Assembly (NCBI GenBank): GCA_050847315.1
Contig: CP193791.1
Strand: one strand, 5' to 3'
From: Cedecea sp000277545
GTDB taxonomy: Bacteria > Pseudomonadota > Gammaproteobacteria > Enterobacterales > Enterobacteriaceae
Length of the DNA stretch: 64,000 nucleotides
Position numbers and translations under genes: made by a program. Below are positions 1 to 8,846 of the stretch, piece by piece. Numbering within the stretch: position 1 is the first letter of the stretch; every line of letters begins with the position of its first letter. The notes under the pieces were generated by a model. The model was given only the letters and a program-made list of their open reading frames with translations, searched no databases and was not told the origin of the DNA.

Positions 1-671
1 CTGCAATCAAATACGCGAAAGTGAAACCTATCCGCGACGAAGACGGTCTGGCTATCGACTTCGAAATCGAAGGTGAATATCCACAGTTCGGTAACAACGA
101 TCCTCGCGTAGATGACATCGCCGTTGACCTGGTAGAACGTTTCATGAAGAAAATTCAGAAACTGACCACCTACCGTGGCGCTATCGCGACCCAGTCTGTT
201 CTGACCATCACCTCTAACGTGGTTTATGGTAAGAAAACCGGTAACACCCCAGACGGTCGTCGTGCAGGTACTCCGTTCGGTCCAGGCGCTAACCCAATGC
301 ACGGTCGTGACCAGAAAGGTGCCGTTGCCTCTCTGACCTCCGTCGCTAAACTGCCGTTTGCCTACGCGAAAGATGGTATCTCTTATACCTTCTCCATCGT
401 GCCAAACGCGCTGGGTAAAGACGATGACGTGCGTAAAACCAACCTTGCAGGTCTGATGGATGGTTACTTCCACCACGAAGCAAACATCGAAGGTGGTCAG
501 CACCTGAACGTCAACGTAATGAACCGTGAAATGCTGCTGGATGCGATGGAAAACCCTGAGAAATATCCTCAGCTGACCATTCGCGTATCCGGTTATGCCG
601 TTCGTTTCAACTCGCTGACTAAAGAGCAGCAGCAGGACGTTATTACCCGTACCTTCACTCAGTCCATCTAA
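1..671 (+). CDS. pflB: Formate acetyltransferase (pyruvate formate-lyase), C-terminal part
   Basis: Cytosolic glycyl-radical enzyme of anaerobic mixed-acid fermentation that cleaves pyruvate with CoA to acetyl-CoA and formate. The window opens inside the gene (first full codon at position 3), leaving about 222 C-terminal residues of a protein of about 760 in E. coli. The glycyl-radical motif RVSGYAVRF is intact, with the radical glycine codon at 591-593, and the chain ends in the typical FTQSI-type terminus. The activating enzyme gene pflA follows on the same strand after a terminator hairpin. The 5' part, promoters and focA lie outside the window. Identification is secure; it is a partial gene only because of the window edge. 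Confidence 0.97.
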   Translation, partial: AIKYAKVKPIRDEDGLAIDFEIEGEYPQFGNNDPRVDDIAVDLVERFMKKIQKLTTYRGAIATQSVLTITSNVVYGKKTGNTPDGRRAGTPFGPGANPMHGRDQKGAVASLTSVAKLPFAYAKDGISYTFSIVPNALGKDDDVRKTNLAGLMDGYFHHEANIEGGQHLNVNVMNREMLLDAMENPEKYPQLTIRVSGYAVRFNSLTKEQQQDVITRTFTQSI

Positions 672-702
672 TTCCTTGTCAGACTGAAGAAGCGTACTAT
701 AT

Positions 703-730
703 AAAGGCTCCACTCCCGTGGGGCCTTTTT
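703..730 (+). terminator. Rho-independent terminator after pflB
   Basis: An 11-bp stem (703-713 with 718-728, one G-T pair) with loop TCCC runs directly into a T-rich tract. It lies 30 bases after the pflB stop, so pflA is probably transcribed mainly from its own promoter. Confidence 0.85.
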
Positions 731-865
731 ACTCACCTCCCTACCCTCAGCCTGCTTTGCCAGCTATCTATACTCTGGGTATCTGTCAAAACAGACTTAA
801 CACAGCCGGCTTGAGCTGTGCACGACACAGGCCCTGGACGGGCCACATCTGGAGAGATCACCGCA

Positions 866-1606
866 ATGTCAGCAATCGGACGAATTCACTCTTTTGAATC
901 CTGCGGTACCGTGGACGGCCCCGGTATCCGTTTTATCACCTTCTTTCAGGGCTGCCTGATGCGCTGCCTTTACTGCCACAACCGCGACACCTGGGACACC
1001 CACGGTGGCAAAGAAGTGACGGTAGAAGAGCTGATGAAAGAAGTTGTTACCTATCGCCACTTCATGAATGCCTCGGGCGGCGGCGTTACCGCATCCGGCG
1101 GCGAAGCTATTCTGCAGGCCGAGTTCGTACGTGACTGGTTCCGCGCCTGCCGTAAAGAGGGGATTCATACCTGCCTGGACACCAACGGCTTTGTTCGCCG
1201 CTACGATCCGGTGATTGATGAGCTGCTGGAAGTCACCGACCTGGTAATGCTCGATCTCAAGCAGATGAACGACGAAATCCACCAAAACCTGGTGGGCGTG
1301 TCAAACCACCGCACGCTTGAATTTGCGCAATATCTGTCGAAAAAAGACATTAAAGTGTGGATCCGCTACGTTGTTGTACCGGGCTGGTCTGACGATGACG
1401 ACTCTGCACATCGACTCGGGGAATTTACCCGCGATATGGGCAACGTTGAAAAAATCGAGCTGCTGCCATACCACGAGCTGGGCAAACACAAGTGGGTGGC
1501 GATGGGCGAAGAATACAAGCTGGATGGCGTGCACCCGCCGAAGAAGGAAACGATGGAGCGGGTGAAAGGTATTCTGGAGCAGTACGGCCATAAAGTGATG
1601 TACTGA
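866..1606 (+). CDS. pflA: Pyruvate formate-lyase 1-activating enzyme
   Basis: Radical SAM enzyme that installs the glycyl radical on PflB under anaerobic conditions. The CxxxCxxC [4Fe-4S] motif is at Cys30, Cys34 and Cys37, followed by HNRDTWD. A GGxTxSGGE-like SAM-binding segment (SGGGVTASGGEA) follows at about residues 72-83. The ATG at 866 is chosen over an in-frame start at 818 because it has a GGAGAG ribosome site and gives 246 residues, the E. coli length. It lies directly downstream of pflB, its substrate. A terminator follows at 1614. Identification is secure. Confidence 0.97.
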   Translation: MSAIGRIHSFESCGTVDGPGIRFITFFQGCLMRCLYCHNRDTWDTHGGKEVTVEELMKEVVTYRHFMNASGGGVTASGGEAILQAEFVRDWFRACRKEGIHTCLDTNGFVRRYDPVIDELLEVTDLVMLDLKQMNDEIHQNLVGVSNHRTLEFAQYLSKKDIKVWIRYVVVPGWSDDDDSAHRLGEFTRDMGNVEKIELLPYHELGKHKWVAMGEEYKLDGVHPPKKETMERVKGILEQYGHKVMY

Positions 1607-1613
1607 TTCGAAC

Positions 1614-1646
1614 CGTGCTCCCCTCTGTGGGAGCACGTATATTTTT
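1614..1646 (+). terminator. Rho-independent terminator after pflA
   Basis: A perfect 9-bp stem (CGTGCTCCC with GGGAGCACG, 1614-1622 and 1629-1637) has a 6-base loop and is followed by a T-rich tail. It sits 8 bases after the pflA stop. Confidence 0.85.
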
Positions 1647-1737
1647 CTTTCGGCTCGCTCACTTCTCAGCAGGGCCTCACATAGCTCAACCAGCCACAAA
1701 CGCCCATGAGATCGGGTCTATAGACGCGGCAAGCTGA

Positions 1738-2886
1738 TTAAGCGTGAGCCACCGGGGTTGGATGATGGCCCGCCTTACGCAGCAGCATCATCAGGTAAAC
1801 AAATGACACTGCGGCCATCATGATAAACAGCACGTTATCAGAGTAGTTTTGCATCAGCAGCGCAGTCACTGTCGGCCCAATTAAGCTCCCGATGGTGTAG
1901 CTCAGCAACAGCGCCTGATTCATCGCCACCAGCTGATGACGCTCAATCCTTTCGCAAGCCCAGGCCATCGCCACCGGGTAGAGCGTGAAACCAAAAGCCC
2001 CCAGAACGAATAGCGCAGGCCCCATGGCGGCGTTGCTGAGCATCGCCAGACAGCCGAGAATCACCACAAACACCTGCACACGCAGCACCAGCAGACGGCC
2101 ATATTTGTCCGCCAGACGCCCCATAGGCCACTGACCAACAATACCCGCGCTGATCATCAGCGCCATCCAGAAGCCAATACCGGAGTCACTCACGCCCTGA
2201 TGGTTCAAATACAACGGCATCAGACCATACAGAGAGCCGAGTACGATACCTGACATAATGCAGCCGTTCACGCCCAGTCGAGCCTGGCGCAGACGCAGCA
2301 TCGGCCAGACCGGCGTGTTATCCCGATGCTCATCCCCGTCGCTCACGATATGGGTAAACAGCAATGGTAGAATAGCGGCCAGCACCAGCGCGGTAGCCCA
2401 GGGCAGAACGTTCATCAGCTCTGTAGAAAGCTTGCTGACCATCAGTTGGCCGACCACCATCCCGATGTAGTAAACGGTCATATAAGCCGCCAGCAGACGG
2501 CCACGGTTGCGGGAAGTCCCGCTGCACATCAGGGCGCTTTCAACCACAACCCAAATCATGGCGCAGCCCACGCCGGCCACAAAGCGCCAGACCATCCAGC
2601 TCCAGAAACCAACCATCAGCCCGAGGCCAATACAGCCCACGGCAAAGATAATGGAGGCAAGATAGTAGCTGCGGTTAAACCCGTGACGCTTAATCACCCA
2701 TCCGGTAATCAATGTCCCGACCAGGTTGCCGGTAAAGTAGGCGGAGCCCACCATCCCGACCTGCCAGGTAGGAAGATTATCGTGAGCCAGCCAAAGCGGG
2801 ACGAGCGTGTTTAAAACCGCCATCGCCAGAGTCAGCAGCAAAAGCCCGCAAAGCAGGAGCAATACGGGACGGGTATAGGTGGTCAT
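1738..2886 (-). CDS. ycaD: MFS transporter YcaD
   Basis: Inner-membrane major facilitator superfamily protein of about 12 hydrophobic segments; the substrate is not established. The sequence matches E. coli YcaD along its length, including the conserved stretches WRFVAGVGCAMIWVVVESAL and LKFRQARLGVNG-type loop. The start MTTYTRP at 2886 gives 382 residues as in E. coli; an ATG three codons upstream is less likely. It stands alone between pflA and dmsC. The ycaC, ycaM, ycaN and ycaK genes that flank it in K-12 are missing here. Family assignment is firm, function is not known. Confidence 0.93.
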   Translation of the reverse strand: MTTYTRPVLLLLCGLLLLTLAMAVLNTLVPLWLAHDNLPTWQVGMVGSAYFTGNLVGTLITGWVIKRHGFNRSYYLASIIFAVGCIGLGLMVGFWSWMVWRFVAGVGCAMIWVVVESALMCSGTSRNRGRLLAAYMTVYYIGMVVGQLMVSKLSTELMNVLPWATALVLAAILPLLFTHIVSDGDEHRDNTPVWPMLRLRQARLGVNGCIMSGIVLGSLYGLMPLYLNHQGVSDSGIGFWMALMISAGIVGQWPMGRLADKYGRLLVLRVQVFVVILGCLAMLSNAAMGPALFVLGAFGFTLYPVAMAWACERIERHQLVAMNQALLLSYTIGSLIGPTVTALLMQNYSDNVLFIMMAAVSFVYLMMLLRKAGHHPTPVAHA

Positions 2887-3140
2887 GGGTATCAAACCGT
2901 GAGGAAATCAGGAAATTTGTGCGCATCATGCCACCGGTAAATTGATTGTCAATCCAGCAATAATGGGGGGTATGGAGGGTTTGAGCGGGTACGATTTGAA
3001 AAACTTATCCTGTTAATAAGTGACCGGAGTCACGTAAATTGTATCTCGCTGTTTTTGATGCGATATAGCGGGAAGCAGGTCAAAATGAGCAATCAAAAAT
3101 TTCATGGATATTCAGGTGAAATTTTCTTATGCGAGAAGAT
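2887..3140. other. Intergenic region upstream of ycaD
   Basis: About 250 bases between the ycaD start and the dmsC terminator. In K-12 ycaC lies here; no remnant of it is evident. The stretch should hold the ycaD promoter, but no element stands out clearly enough to annotate. Confidence 0.5.
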
Positions 3141-3166
3141 GAAAAAGCGCGCCCTCAGACGCGCTT
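3141..3166 (-). terminator. Terminator of the dmsABC operon
   Basis: On the minus strand a 7-bp stem (AAGCGCG with CGCGCTT, loop of 8) is followed by TTTTTC. It lies 17 bases beyond the dmsC stop and closes the operon. Confidence 0.8.
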
Positions 3167-3182
3167 ATAACTCGATGAAATG

Positions 3183-4043
3183 TTAGCTCGCTATCGCCAT
3201 ACCAACCGTCATATGCAGCCCGTAGAAAACGCCGCGACCGATAAGTTCACCTGCAATCATCAAGACCATCGCCAACGTCAGCAGACCGACGCCAGGCCGA
3301 GAGCCTTTCAGCTGCGGTACAATCCAGCCGACCAGAGCAATCACCAGCAGAACCATCCGCCCGGCCATCAGCGAACCGTACTCCGGCACCAGCGCAGATG
3401 CCTGTTGAATAGAGTTATGCAGCGTAGCCAGTTCCATCCCCTGCATCAGCACAACAACCATGCTAACCAGCAAAGCAAGCAGTGAGACGACAGGCAATAT
3501 ACGCATCCCCCAACCGCTAACCCCGGCTGCAGAAAGCAGCAAATAGCCCAGCAGTGGACCACCGATAAACATCGTCAGGAAGAAGCTCAGCGGCGTCCAG
3601 ACGCTAAACCAGGTCGGAACTGTGTCAATCAGGTAAACCCGACTCATCATCCAGACAAATACCACGCCCAGAATCATGGTGATTACGACCCAGACTTTGC
3701 TGAGTGCCTGAGGCATTTTTCCGAGCACGGTCAAAAGCCACCAGAAACCACCCACCGCAAAGAATACCGATCCGCTGGCAATTTCATTGCTCAGCGCTGA
3801 ACTGCCGAGGCGATTCAGGGAGTTGAACGCTCGCAGCGGCGAACCGAGATGCAGAATTGAGGCAATAAAGCCGATGCCCATCAGGATCCATAGCACCACC
3901 ATCAGCAATTCGGCGCGCTTGCGAACCGCCTTGTCCTTCACGCCATACAATAGCGCCAATGCCATAGCGATAAACCCGCCCGCAACGCACTGGCCTAACA
4001 CCGTAAAGACCATCAGCGGCCATTCATGCCATCCGTTTCCCAT
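3183..4043 (-). CDS. dmsC: DMSO reductase membrane anchor subunit DmsC
   Basis: Integral membrane subunit of dimethyl sulfoxide reductase that anchors DmsAB and oxidises menaquinol. The protein is almost entirely hydrophobic helices (about eight), with the conserved LHLGSPLRAFNSLNRLGSSAL segment near residue 65. The start MGNGWHEWPLM at 4043 follows the dmsB stop with a single intervening base and gives 286 residues. A longer reading frame exists upstream but would run deep into dmsB. It is the last gene of dmsABC, with a terminator after it. Confidence 0.96.
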   Translation of the reverse strand: MGNGWHEWPLMVFTVLGQCVAGGFIAMALALLYGVKDKAVRKRAELLMVVLWILMGIGFIASILHLGSPLRAFNSLNRLGSSALSNEIASGSVFFAVGGFWWLLTVLGKMPQALSKVWVVITMILGVVFVWMMSRVYLIDTVPTWFSVWTPLSFFLTMFIGGPLLGYLLLSAAGVSGWGMRILPVVSLLALLVSMVVVLMQGMELATLHNSIQQASALVPEYGSLMAGRMVLLVIALVGWIVPQLKGSRPGVGLLTLAMVLMIAGELIGRGVFYGLHMTVGMAIAS

Positions 4044-4044
4044 C

Positions 4045-4662
4045 TCACACCTCCTTCGGGTTGGCCAGATAACCGCTGGTATCCCCACTTGGGCGGCTGT
4101 TGGCGTTAGGTTTAATCACGATATTTGGTTTTGTGAAGTGCGATGCAGGCAGCGGCGCAATGGCGGCCTGAGTCCCGTACTTTTTGCGTAATTCGTCGAC
4201 AGGCGCTAAATCCAGCGCTCGCAACGGGCAGGATTCCACACAAATCGGCTTTTTCCCCTCGGCAACGCGCTCATAACAGCCGTCGCACTTGGTCATGTGG
4301 CCTTTCTCTTCGTTGTACTGCGGCGCACCGTACGGACACGCCATATGGCAGTAGCGGCAGCCGATACAAACCTCTTCGTTCACCACCACAAACCCATCTT
4401 CTCGCTTGTGCATGGCGCCGCTCGGGCAGACCTTAGTACAGGCCGGATCTTCACAGTGGTTACAGGAGATAGAAAGGTAGTAGGCGAAAACATCCTGGTG
4501 GAAAACACCGTTATCTTCCTGCCAGTTACCGCCCGCATATTCATAAATGCGGCGATAGCTAACTTCCGGACTCAGGTTCTTAAAATCCTTGCACGCCAGT
4601 TCGCAGGTTTTGCAGCCGGTGCAGCGACTGGAGTCGATATAAAAGCCATATTGGGTTGTCAT
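4045..4662 (-). CDS. dmsB: DMSO reductase iron-sulfur subunit DmsB
   Basis: Ferredoxin-like electron-transfer subunit carrying four [4Fe-4S] clusters between DmsC and the DmsA active site. Four Cys-rich groups are visible: CTGCKTCELAC near residue 14, CNHCEDPACTKVCP near 67, CIGCRYCHMACP near 99, and CDGC with CVESCP near 126-145. The length, 205 residues, equals E. coli DmsB. It sits between dmsA (10 bases upstream) and dmsC (1 base downstream) in one operon. Identification is secure. Confidence 0.97.
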   Translation of the reverse strand: MTTQYGFYIDSSRCTGCKTCELACKDFKNLSPEVSYRRIYEYAGGNWQEDNGVFHQDVFAYYLSISCNHCEDPACTKVCPSGAMHKREDGFVVVNEEVCIGCRYCHMACPYGAPQYNEEKGHMTKCDGCYERVAEGKKPICVESCPLRALDLAPVDELRKKYGTQAAIAPLPASHFTKPNIVIKPNANSRPSGDTSGYLANPKEV

Positions 4663-4672
4663 TTACTGCTCC

Positions 4673-7114
4673 TTACGCCTTTTCAACCTGGACCAGGTTA
4701 CTGTGGGATGGATTGCCTTTTGCCAGCGGTGATGGTCGCTGAGTGGTCAGCACATTGATGCTGCCCCCGCGGTCGACTTTATTGGCATCGGGGCTATACC
4801 AGGCGCCTTCCCCTAAGGCGACAACGCCAGGAATGATGCGTGGCGTCACTTTGGCGCTAATGCGCACTTCCCCGCGGTCGTTAAAAATACGGACTTCATC
4901 ACCATTGGCGATGCCGCGCTGTTTTGCATCAAGCGGGTTGATCCACATCTCCTGGCGACAGGCAGCCTTCAGCACGTCAACGTTGCCATAGGTCGAGTGC
5001 GTCCGCGCTTTGTAATGGAAGCCGGTCAGCTGCAGCGGCCATTTCTCCGCCAGCGGATCGCCAACGTTCTCAAAACCAGCGCTATACACCGGCAGCGGGT
5101 CGATGACATCCCCTTCCGGCAGTTCCCAGGTGGCGGCAATATCCGCAAGCTGAGCGGAATAGATCTCAATTTTCCCTGACGGCGTCGTTAATGGGTTGGC
5201 ATGGGGATCTTCACGGAAGGCTTTGTAGGCGACGTGATGCCCTTCCGGGTCACGCTTTTTAAACATCCCCAATTGGCGGAACTCATCAAAGCTCGGCAGC
5301 TCAGGGATCGCTGCCTGAGATTGAGCATACAGGTGACGCATCCAGCCTTCCTGCGTCCGTCCTTCCGTGAAACGCTGCTCCACACCCATACGCTTCGCCA
5401 GTTCGGTCGTCATTTCATAGATGGTTTTGCATTCAAAACGCGGCTTGATGGCCTGTTCAGCAAAAATCACATAAGACATGTTGCCGCAGGAAGCATCGAG
5501 GCAGAAATCCATCTGCTCAGAGGCCGTGCAATCCGGCAGAAGAATATCGGCGTATTTCGCAGAGGACGTCATATGGTTGTCGATCACCACGATCATTTCG
5601 CATTTTTTATCATCCTGCAGAATGTCGTGCGTGCGGTTGATCTGAGAATGCTGGTTAATCAGGCAATTCCCGGCATAGTTCCAGACCATTTTAATCGGTA
5701 CATCCAGTTTCTCTTTACCACGCACGCCGTCGCGGGTGGCTGTCATCTCCGCGCCGCGTTCGATGGCATCGGTCCACATAAACATGGAAATACTGGTTTG
5801 AACCGGGTTTTCCAGCGTAGGCATTCGCACAAATGGCAGGCTATAAGAGCCTTCACGCGCCCCGCTGTTGCCCCCGTGAATACCGACGTTACCGGTCAGG
5901 ATAGAAAGCATGGCGATTGCGCGGGAAACCAGCTCGCCGTTGGAGTGACGCTGCGGCCCCCAACCCTGGCTGATAAAGGCCGGTTTAGCACTGCCAATTT
6001 CCCGGGCAAGTTTGATAATACGATCGGTCGGAATACCGGTTATCTGCGAAGCCCATTCAGGCGTCTTGGCAATGCCGTCAGCTCCCTGACCTAGGATATA
6101 AGCTTTGTAGTGGCCATTGCGCGGCGCACCGGCCGGGAGCGTTTTTTCATCATAACCCACGCAGTATTTGTCCAGAAAGGCCTGATCTACGAGGTTTTCG
6201 TCAATCATGACCCACGCCAGTGCGGAAATCAGCGCCGCATCGGTGCCAGGGCGAATGGGGATCCACTCGTCTTCCCGGCCTGCGCCGGTGTCGGTGTAAC
6301 GTGGGTCAATAATGATCATTCGGGCATTGGACTTTTGGCGAGCCTGTTCGAGGTAATAAGTTACCCCGCCACCGCTCATCCTCGTTTCGCCCGGATTATT
6401 GCCGAACAGCACCACCAGCTTGCTGTTTTCAATATCGGATGGGCTGTTGCCGTCCGCCCAGCCGCCGTAGGTATAATTCAGACCGGCGGCAATCTGTGCG
6501 GTGGAATAGTCCCCGTAATGATTGAGGTAGCCCCCGCAGCAGTTCATCAGGCGAGCAATCAGCGTGGAACCCGGCGGCCAGGAACGCGTCATGGTTCCAC
6601 CCAGCGTACCGGTACCGTAGTTCAGATAAATAGCTTCGTTACCATGCTCTTTAATGATGCTCTGCATGCTGTGGGCAATGGTATCAAACGCTTCATCCCA
6701 GCTAATGCGCTCGAACTTCCCTTCGCCACGCGCGCCAACGCGTTTCATCGGGTATTTCAGGCGGTCAGCATTATAGACCCGTCGACGCATAGAGCGACCA
6801 CGCAGGCAGGCCCGAACCTGGTGTAAACCTTCATAATCGTCATCGCCGGTGTTATCGGTTTCGACATATTTAATTTCGCCATCCACCACATGCATACGCA
6901 ACGGGCAGCGGCTGCCACAGTTCACCGTACAGGCGCTCCAGACCACTTTTTCACTGCTACCGGGATTAACGGTTTGAGCGGCAAAAGCGAGCCGGGAGAA
7001 GGGGAGTGAGAAGGCGCTAGTTGCAGCAGCTAAACCACCGATTGCCGTGGTTTGGACCAGCTTACGACGGCTGACCTCTGCCGCGAGGATCGCGTTAGGG
7101 GTTTTATCAGTCAT
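4673..7114 (-). CDS. dmsA: DMSO reductase molybdopterin subunit DmsA
   Basis: Catalytic bis-MGD molybdenum subunit that reduces DMSO and related oxides in anaerobic respiration. The N-terminus has a twin-arginine signal (SRRKLVQ, Arg16-Arg17), a hydrophobic core and an AFAA-type cleavage region near residue 45. A Cys-rich [4Fe-4S] segment CTVNCGSRCPL and a GDYSTAQ segment bearing the expected Mo-ligand serine follow. At 813 residues it matches the family length. It is the first gene of dmsABC, with a good FNR site about 250 bases upstream, indicating anaerobic induction. Confidence 0.97.
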   Translation of the reverse strand: MTDKTPNAILAAEVSRRKLVQTTAIGGLAAATSAFSLPFSRLAFAAQTVNPGSSEKVVWSACTVNCGSRCPLRMHVVDGEIKYVETDNTGDDDYEGLHQVRACLRGRSMRRRVYNADRLKYPMKRVGARGEGKFERISWDEAFDTIAHSMQSIIKEHGNEAIYLNYGTGTLGGTMTRSWPPGSTLIARLMNCCGGYLNHYGDYSTAQIAAGLNYTYGGWADGNSPSDIENSKLVVLFGNNPGETRMSGGGVTYYLEQARQKSNARMIIIDPRYTDTGAGREDEWIPIRPGTDAALISALAWVMIDENLVDQAFLDKYCVGYDEKTLPAGAPRNGHYKAYILGQGADGIAKTPEWASQITGIPTDRIIKLAREIGSAKPAFISQGWGPQRHSNGELVSRAIAMLSILTGNVGIHGGNSGAREGSYSLPFVRMPTLENPVQTSISMFMWTDAIERGAEMTATRDGVRGKEKLDVPIKMVWNYAGNCLINQHSQINRTHDILQDDKKCEMIVVIDNHMTSSAKYADILLPDCTASEQMDFCLDASCGNMSYVIFAEQAIKPRFECKTIYEMTTELAKRMGVEQRFTEGRTQEGWMRHLYAQSQAAIPELPSFDEFRQLGMFKKRDPEGHHVAYKAFREDPHANPLTTPSGKIEIYSAQLADIAATWELPEGDVIDPLPVYSAGFENVGDPLAEKWPLQLTGFHYKARTHSTYGNVDVLKAACRQEMWINPLDAKQRGIANGDEVRIFNDRGEVRISAKVTPRIIPGVVALGEGAWYSPDANKVDRGGSINVLTTQRPSPLAKGNPSHSNLVQVEKA

Positions 7115-7332
7115 AGTGACCTACTTGTTTTGCTCACAGTTGAAATAAGCCGACAGCGGTCACGCGGGTTGAGAGCCCACATTCCGTTGTGCAGCTAAAG
7201 GGTGAAAGGGGTGTCCGGAATATTTTTATTGAAGGATTGACCTGGCCGCGTCACGCCTTGTGAAGCACGGCCGTCAAATGATGATTAGATGTAAGTTTTA
7301 ATTGAACAATCATCACCCGCTTCCGGTGAGCA

Positions 7333-7373
7333 ATAATACTTCTTTAGGAGTAGGGGTTATTGTCTGGTATCAA
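7333..7373 (-). promoter_or_regulatory. FNR-dependent dmsA promoter
   Basis: On the minus strand TTGATACCAGACAA (7373-7360) fits the FNR consensus TTGAT-N4-ATCAA at 9 of 10 positions. TATTAT at 7338-7333 lies where a -10 would fall if FNR is centred near -41.5, giving a start near 7325. The E. coli dmsA FNR site is, from memory, very similar. Confidence 0.75.
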
Positions 7374-7412
7374 GAAAGGCGGTGTTGACGTAAAACCTCG
7401 GAATTAGGGTAT

Positions 7413-7438
7413 AAAAAAAGCGCCCTTAGGCGCTTTTT
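7413..7438 (-). terminator. Terminator of serS
   Basis: The stem AAGCGCC/GGCGCTT with loop CTTA is flanked by an A-run on one side and a T-run on the other, so it can act in either direction. It lies 22 bases after the serS stop. Confidence 0.85.
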
Positions 7439-7459
7439 CAATACATCACAAACGGCGGA

Positions 7460-8752
7460 TTACCCGATGTATTCCAGGCCATTCATGTAAGGACGCAGCA
7501 CTTCTGGTACCTGAATGCGGCCATCAGCCTGCTGGTAGTTTTCCAGGACGGCGACCAGAGTACGGCCAACTGCCAGACCAGAACCGTTCAGGGTGTGAAC
7601 CAGGCGAGTCTTCTTGTCTGCTTTACTGCGGCAGCGAGCCTGCAGGCGGCGAGCCTGGAAGTCCCAGCAGTTGGAGCAGGAAGAGATCTCACGGTACGTA
7701 TCCTGTGCCGGCAGCCAGACTTCCAGATCGTAAGTTTTGCGCGCACCGAAACCGATATCACCGCTGCAAAGCAGCACTTTACGGTATGGCAGCCCCAGCA
7801 GTTGCAGAACCTTCTCCGCATGGCCGGTCATCTCTTCCAGCGCATCCATAGAGTCTTCAGGGCGAACGATCTGCACCATCTCAACTTTGTCGAACTGGTG
7901 CATACGAATCAGCCCGCGAGTATCACGGCCATAGGATCCAGCTTCAGACCGGAAGCACGGCGTGTGCGCAGTCAGCTTCAGCGGCAGGGAATCTTCGTCG
8001 ATGATCTCGTCGCGAACCAGGTTGGTCAGCGGCACTTCTGCGGTAGGGATCAGCGCATAGTTGCTGCTGTCCGCTTCTTCTTCCAGCGGACGAGTATGGA
8101 ACAGGTCACCGCCAAACTTAGGCAACTGGCCGGTACCGTACAGCGTGTCCTGGTTAACCAGATACGGAACATAGTTTTCCATGTAACCGTGCTGCTCGGT
8201 GTGCAGATCCAGCATAAACTGGCTCAGCGCACGGTGCATACGCGCCACCTGCCCCTGCATTACTACAAAGCGGGAACCGGTGAGTTTAACCGCCGCAGCG
8301 AAGTCCAGGCCTTTTGCCATTTCGCCCAGGGTGACGTGATCGCGTACTTCGAAATCAAATTTACGCGGCTCGCCCCAGCGGCTGACTTCGACGTTTTCGC
8401 TGTCGTCTTTGCCCAATGGCACGCAGTCATCAGGAATGTTTGGCAATGTCAGCGAGATATCGCGAATTTCTGCCAGCAGAGAATCAAGCTCGTTTTTCGC
8501 TGCATCCAGCTCTTCACCCAGCTGGTTAACCTGCAGGCGCAGCGGCTCAATGTCTTCTCCGCGCGCTTTCGCCTGGCCGATGGATTTCGATCGCGAGTTA
8601 CGTTCAGCCTGCAGATTTTCCGTTTTGACCTGCAGTACTTTACGACGCTCTTCCAGAGAGCGCAGCGTATCTACATCCAGCTTAAAGCCCCGGCGTGCCA
8701 GTTTTTCAGCGACTGCGTCTGGCTCTGTACGCAGCAGATTGGGATCGAGCAT
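7460..8752 (-). CDS. serS: Serine--tRNA ligase
   Basis: Cytosolic class II aminoacyl-tRNA synthetase that charges tRNA-Ser and tRNA-Sec. Residues 1-110 form the expected helical coiled-coil arm (many Glu, Lys, Arg and Leu). The core shows motif 2 (FRSEAGSYGRDTRGL) and motif 3 (GSGLAVGRTLVAVLE). The length, 430 residues, is identical to E. coli SerRS. It lies between rarA and dmsA, as in K-12, with its own terminator. Confidence 0.98.
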   Translation of the reverse strand: MLDPNLLRTEPDAVAEKLARRGFKLDVDTLRSLEERRKVLQVKTENLQAERNSRSKSIGQAKARGEDIEPLRLQVNQLGEELDAAKNELDSLLAEIRDISLTLPNIPDDCVPLGKDDSENVEVSRWGEPRKFDFEVRDHVTLGEMAKGLDFAAAVKLTGSRFVVMQGQVARMHRALSQFMLDLHTEQHGYMENYVPYLVNQDTLYGTGQLPKFGGDLFHTRPLEEEADSSNYALIPTAEVPLTNLVRDEIIDEDSLPLKLTAHTPCFRSEAGSYGRDTRGLIRMHQFDKVEMVQIVRPEDSMDALEEMTGHAEKVLQLLGLPYRKVLLCSGDIGFGARKTYDLEVWLPAQDTYREISSCSNCWDFQARRLQARCRSKADKKTRLVHTLNGSGLAVGRTLVAVLENYQQADGRIQVPEVLRPYMNGLEYIG

Positions 8753-8846
8753 GCTTATCCTGTGCTTATCGAATTGAATTTATAGGAGTGCGGCCACAGC
8801 CTGCGACCGCTTTGATAGTCTTGCTAACCTTACCGCAACGCCTGCA

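Larger units (their letters stand above)
7115..7459. other. serS-dmsA intergenic region with long dmsA leader
   Basis: About 345 bases. It holds, reading toward dmsA, the serS terminator (7413-7438), the FNR site (7360-7373), a -10-like TATTAT and then a leader of roughly 210 bases before dmsA. No small gene is apparent in the leader. Confidence 0.6.

Noticed and set aside
5201..6826. Two long open frames antisense to dmsA
   Set aside because: They are complementary shadows of a complete molybdoenzyme gene and show no protein-like features.
7595..8785. A 396-codon open frame antisense to serS
   Set aside because: The serS frame on the other strand encodes a full-length synthetase with all motifs; the antisense translation is meaningless Gln/Arg/Phe-rich sequence.
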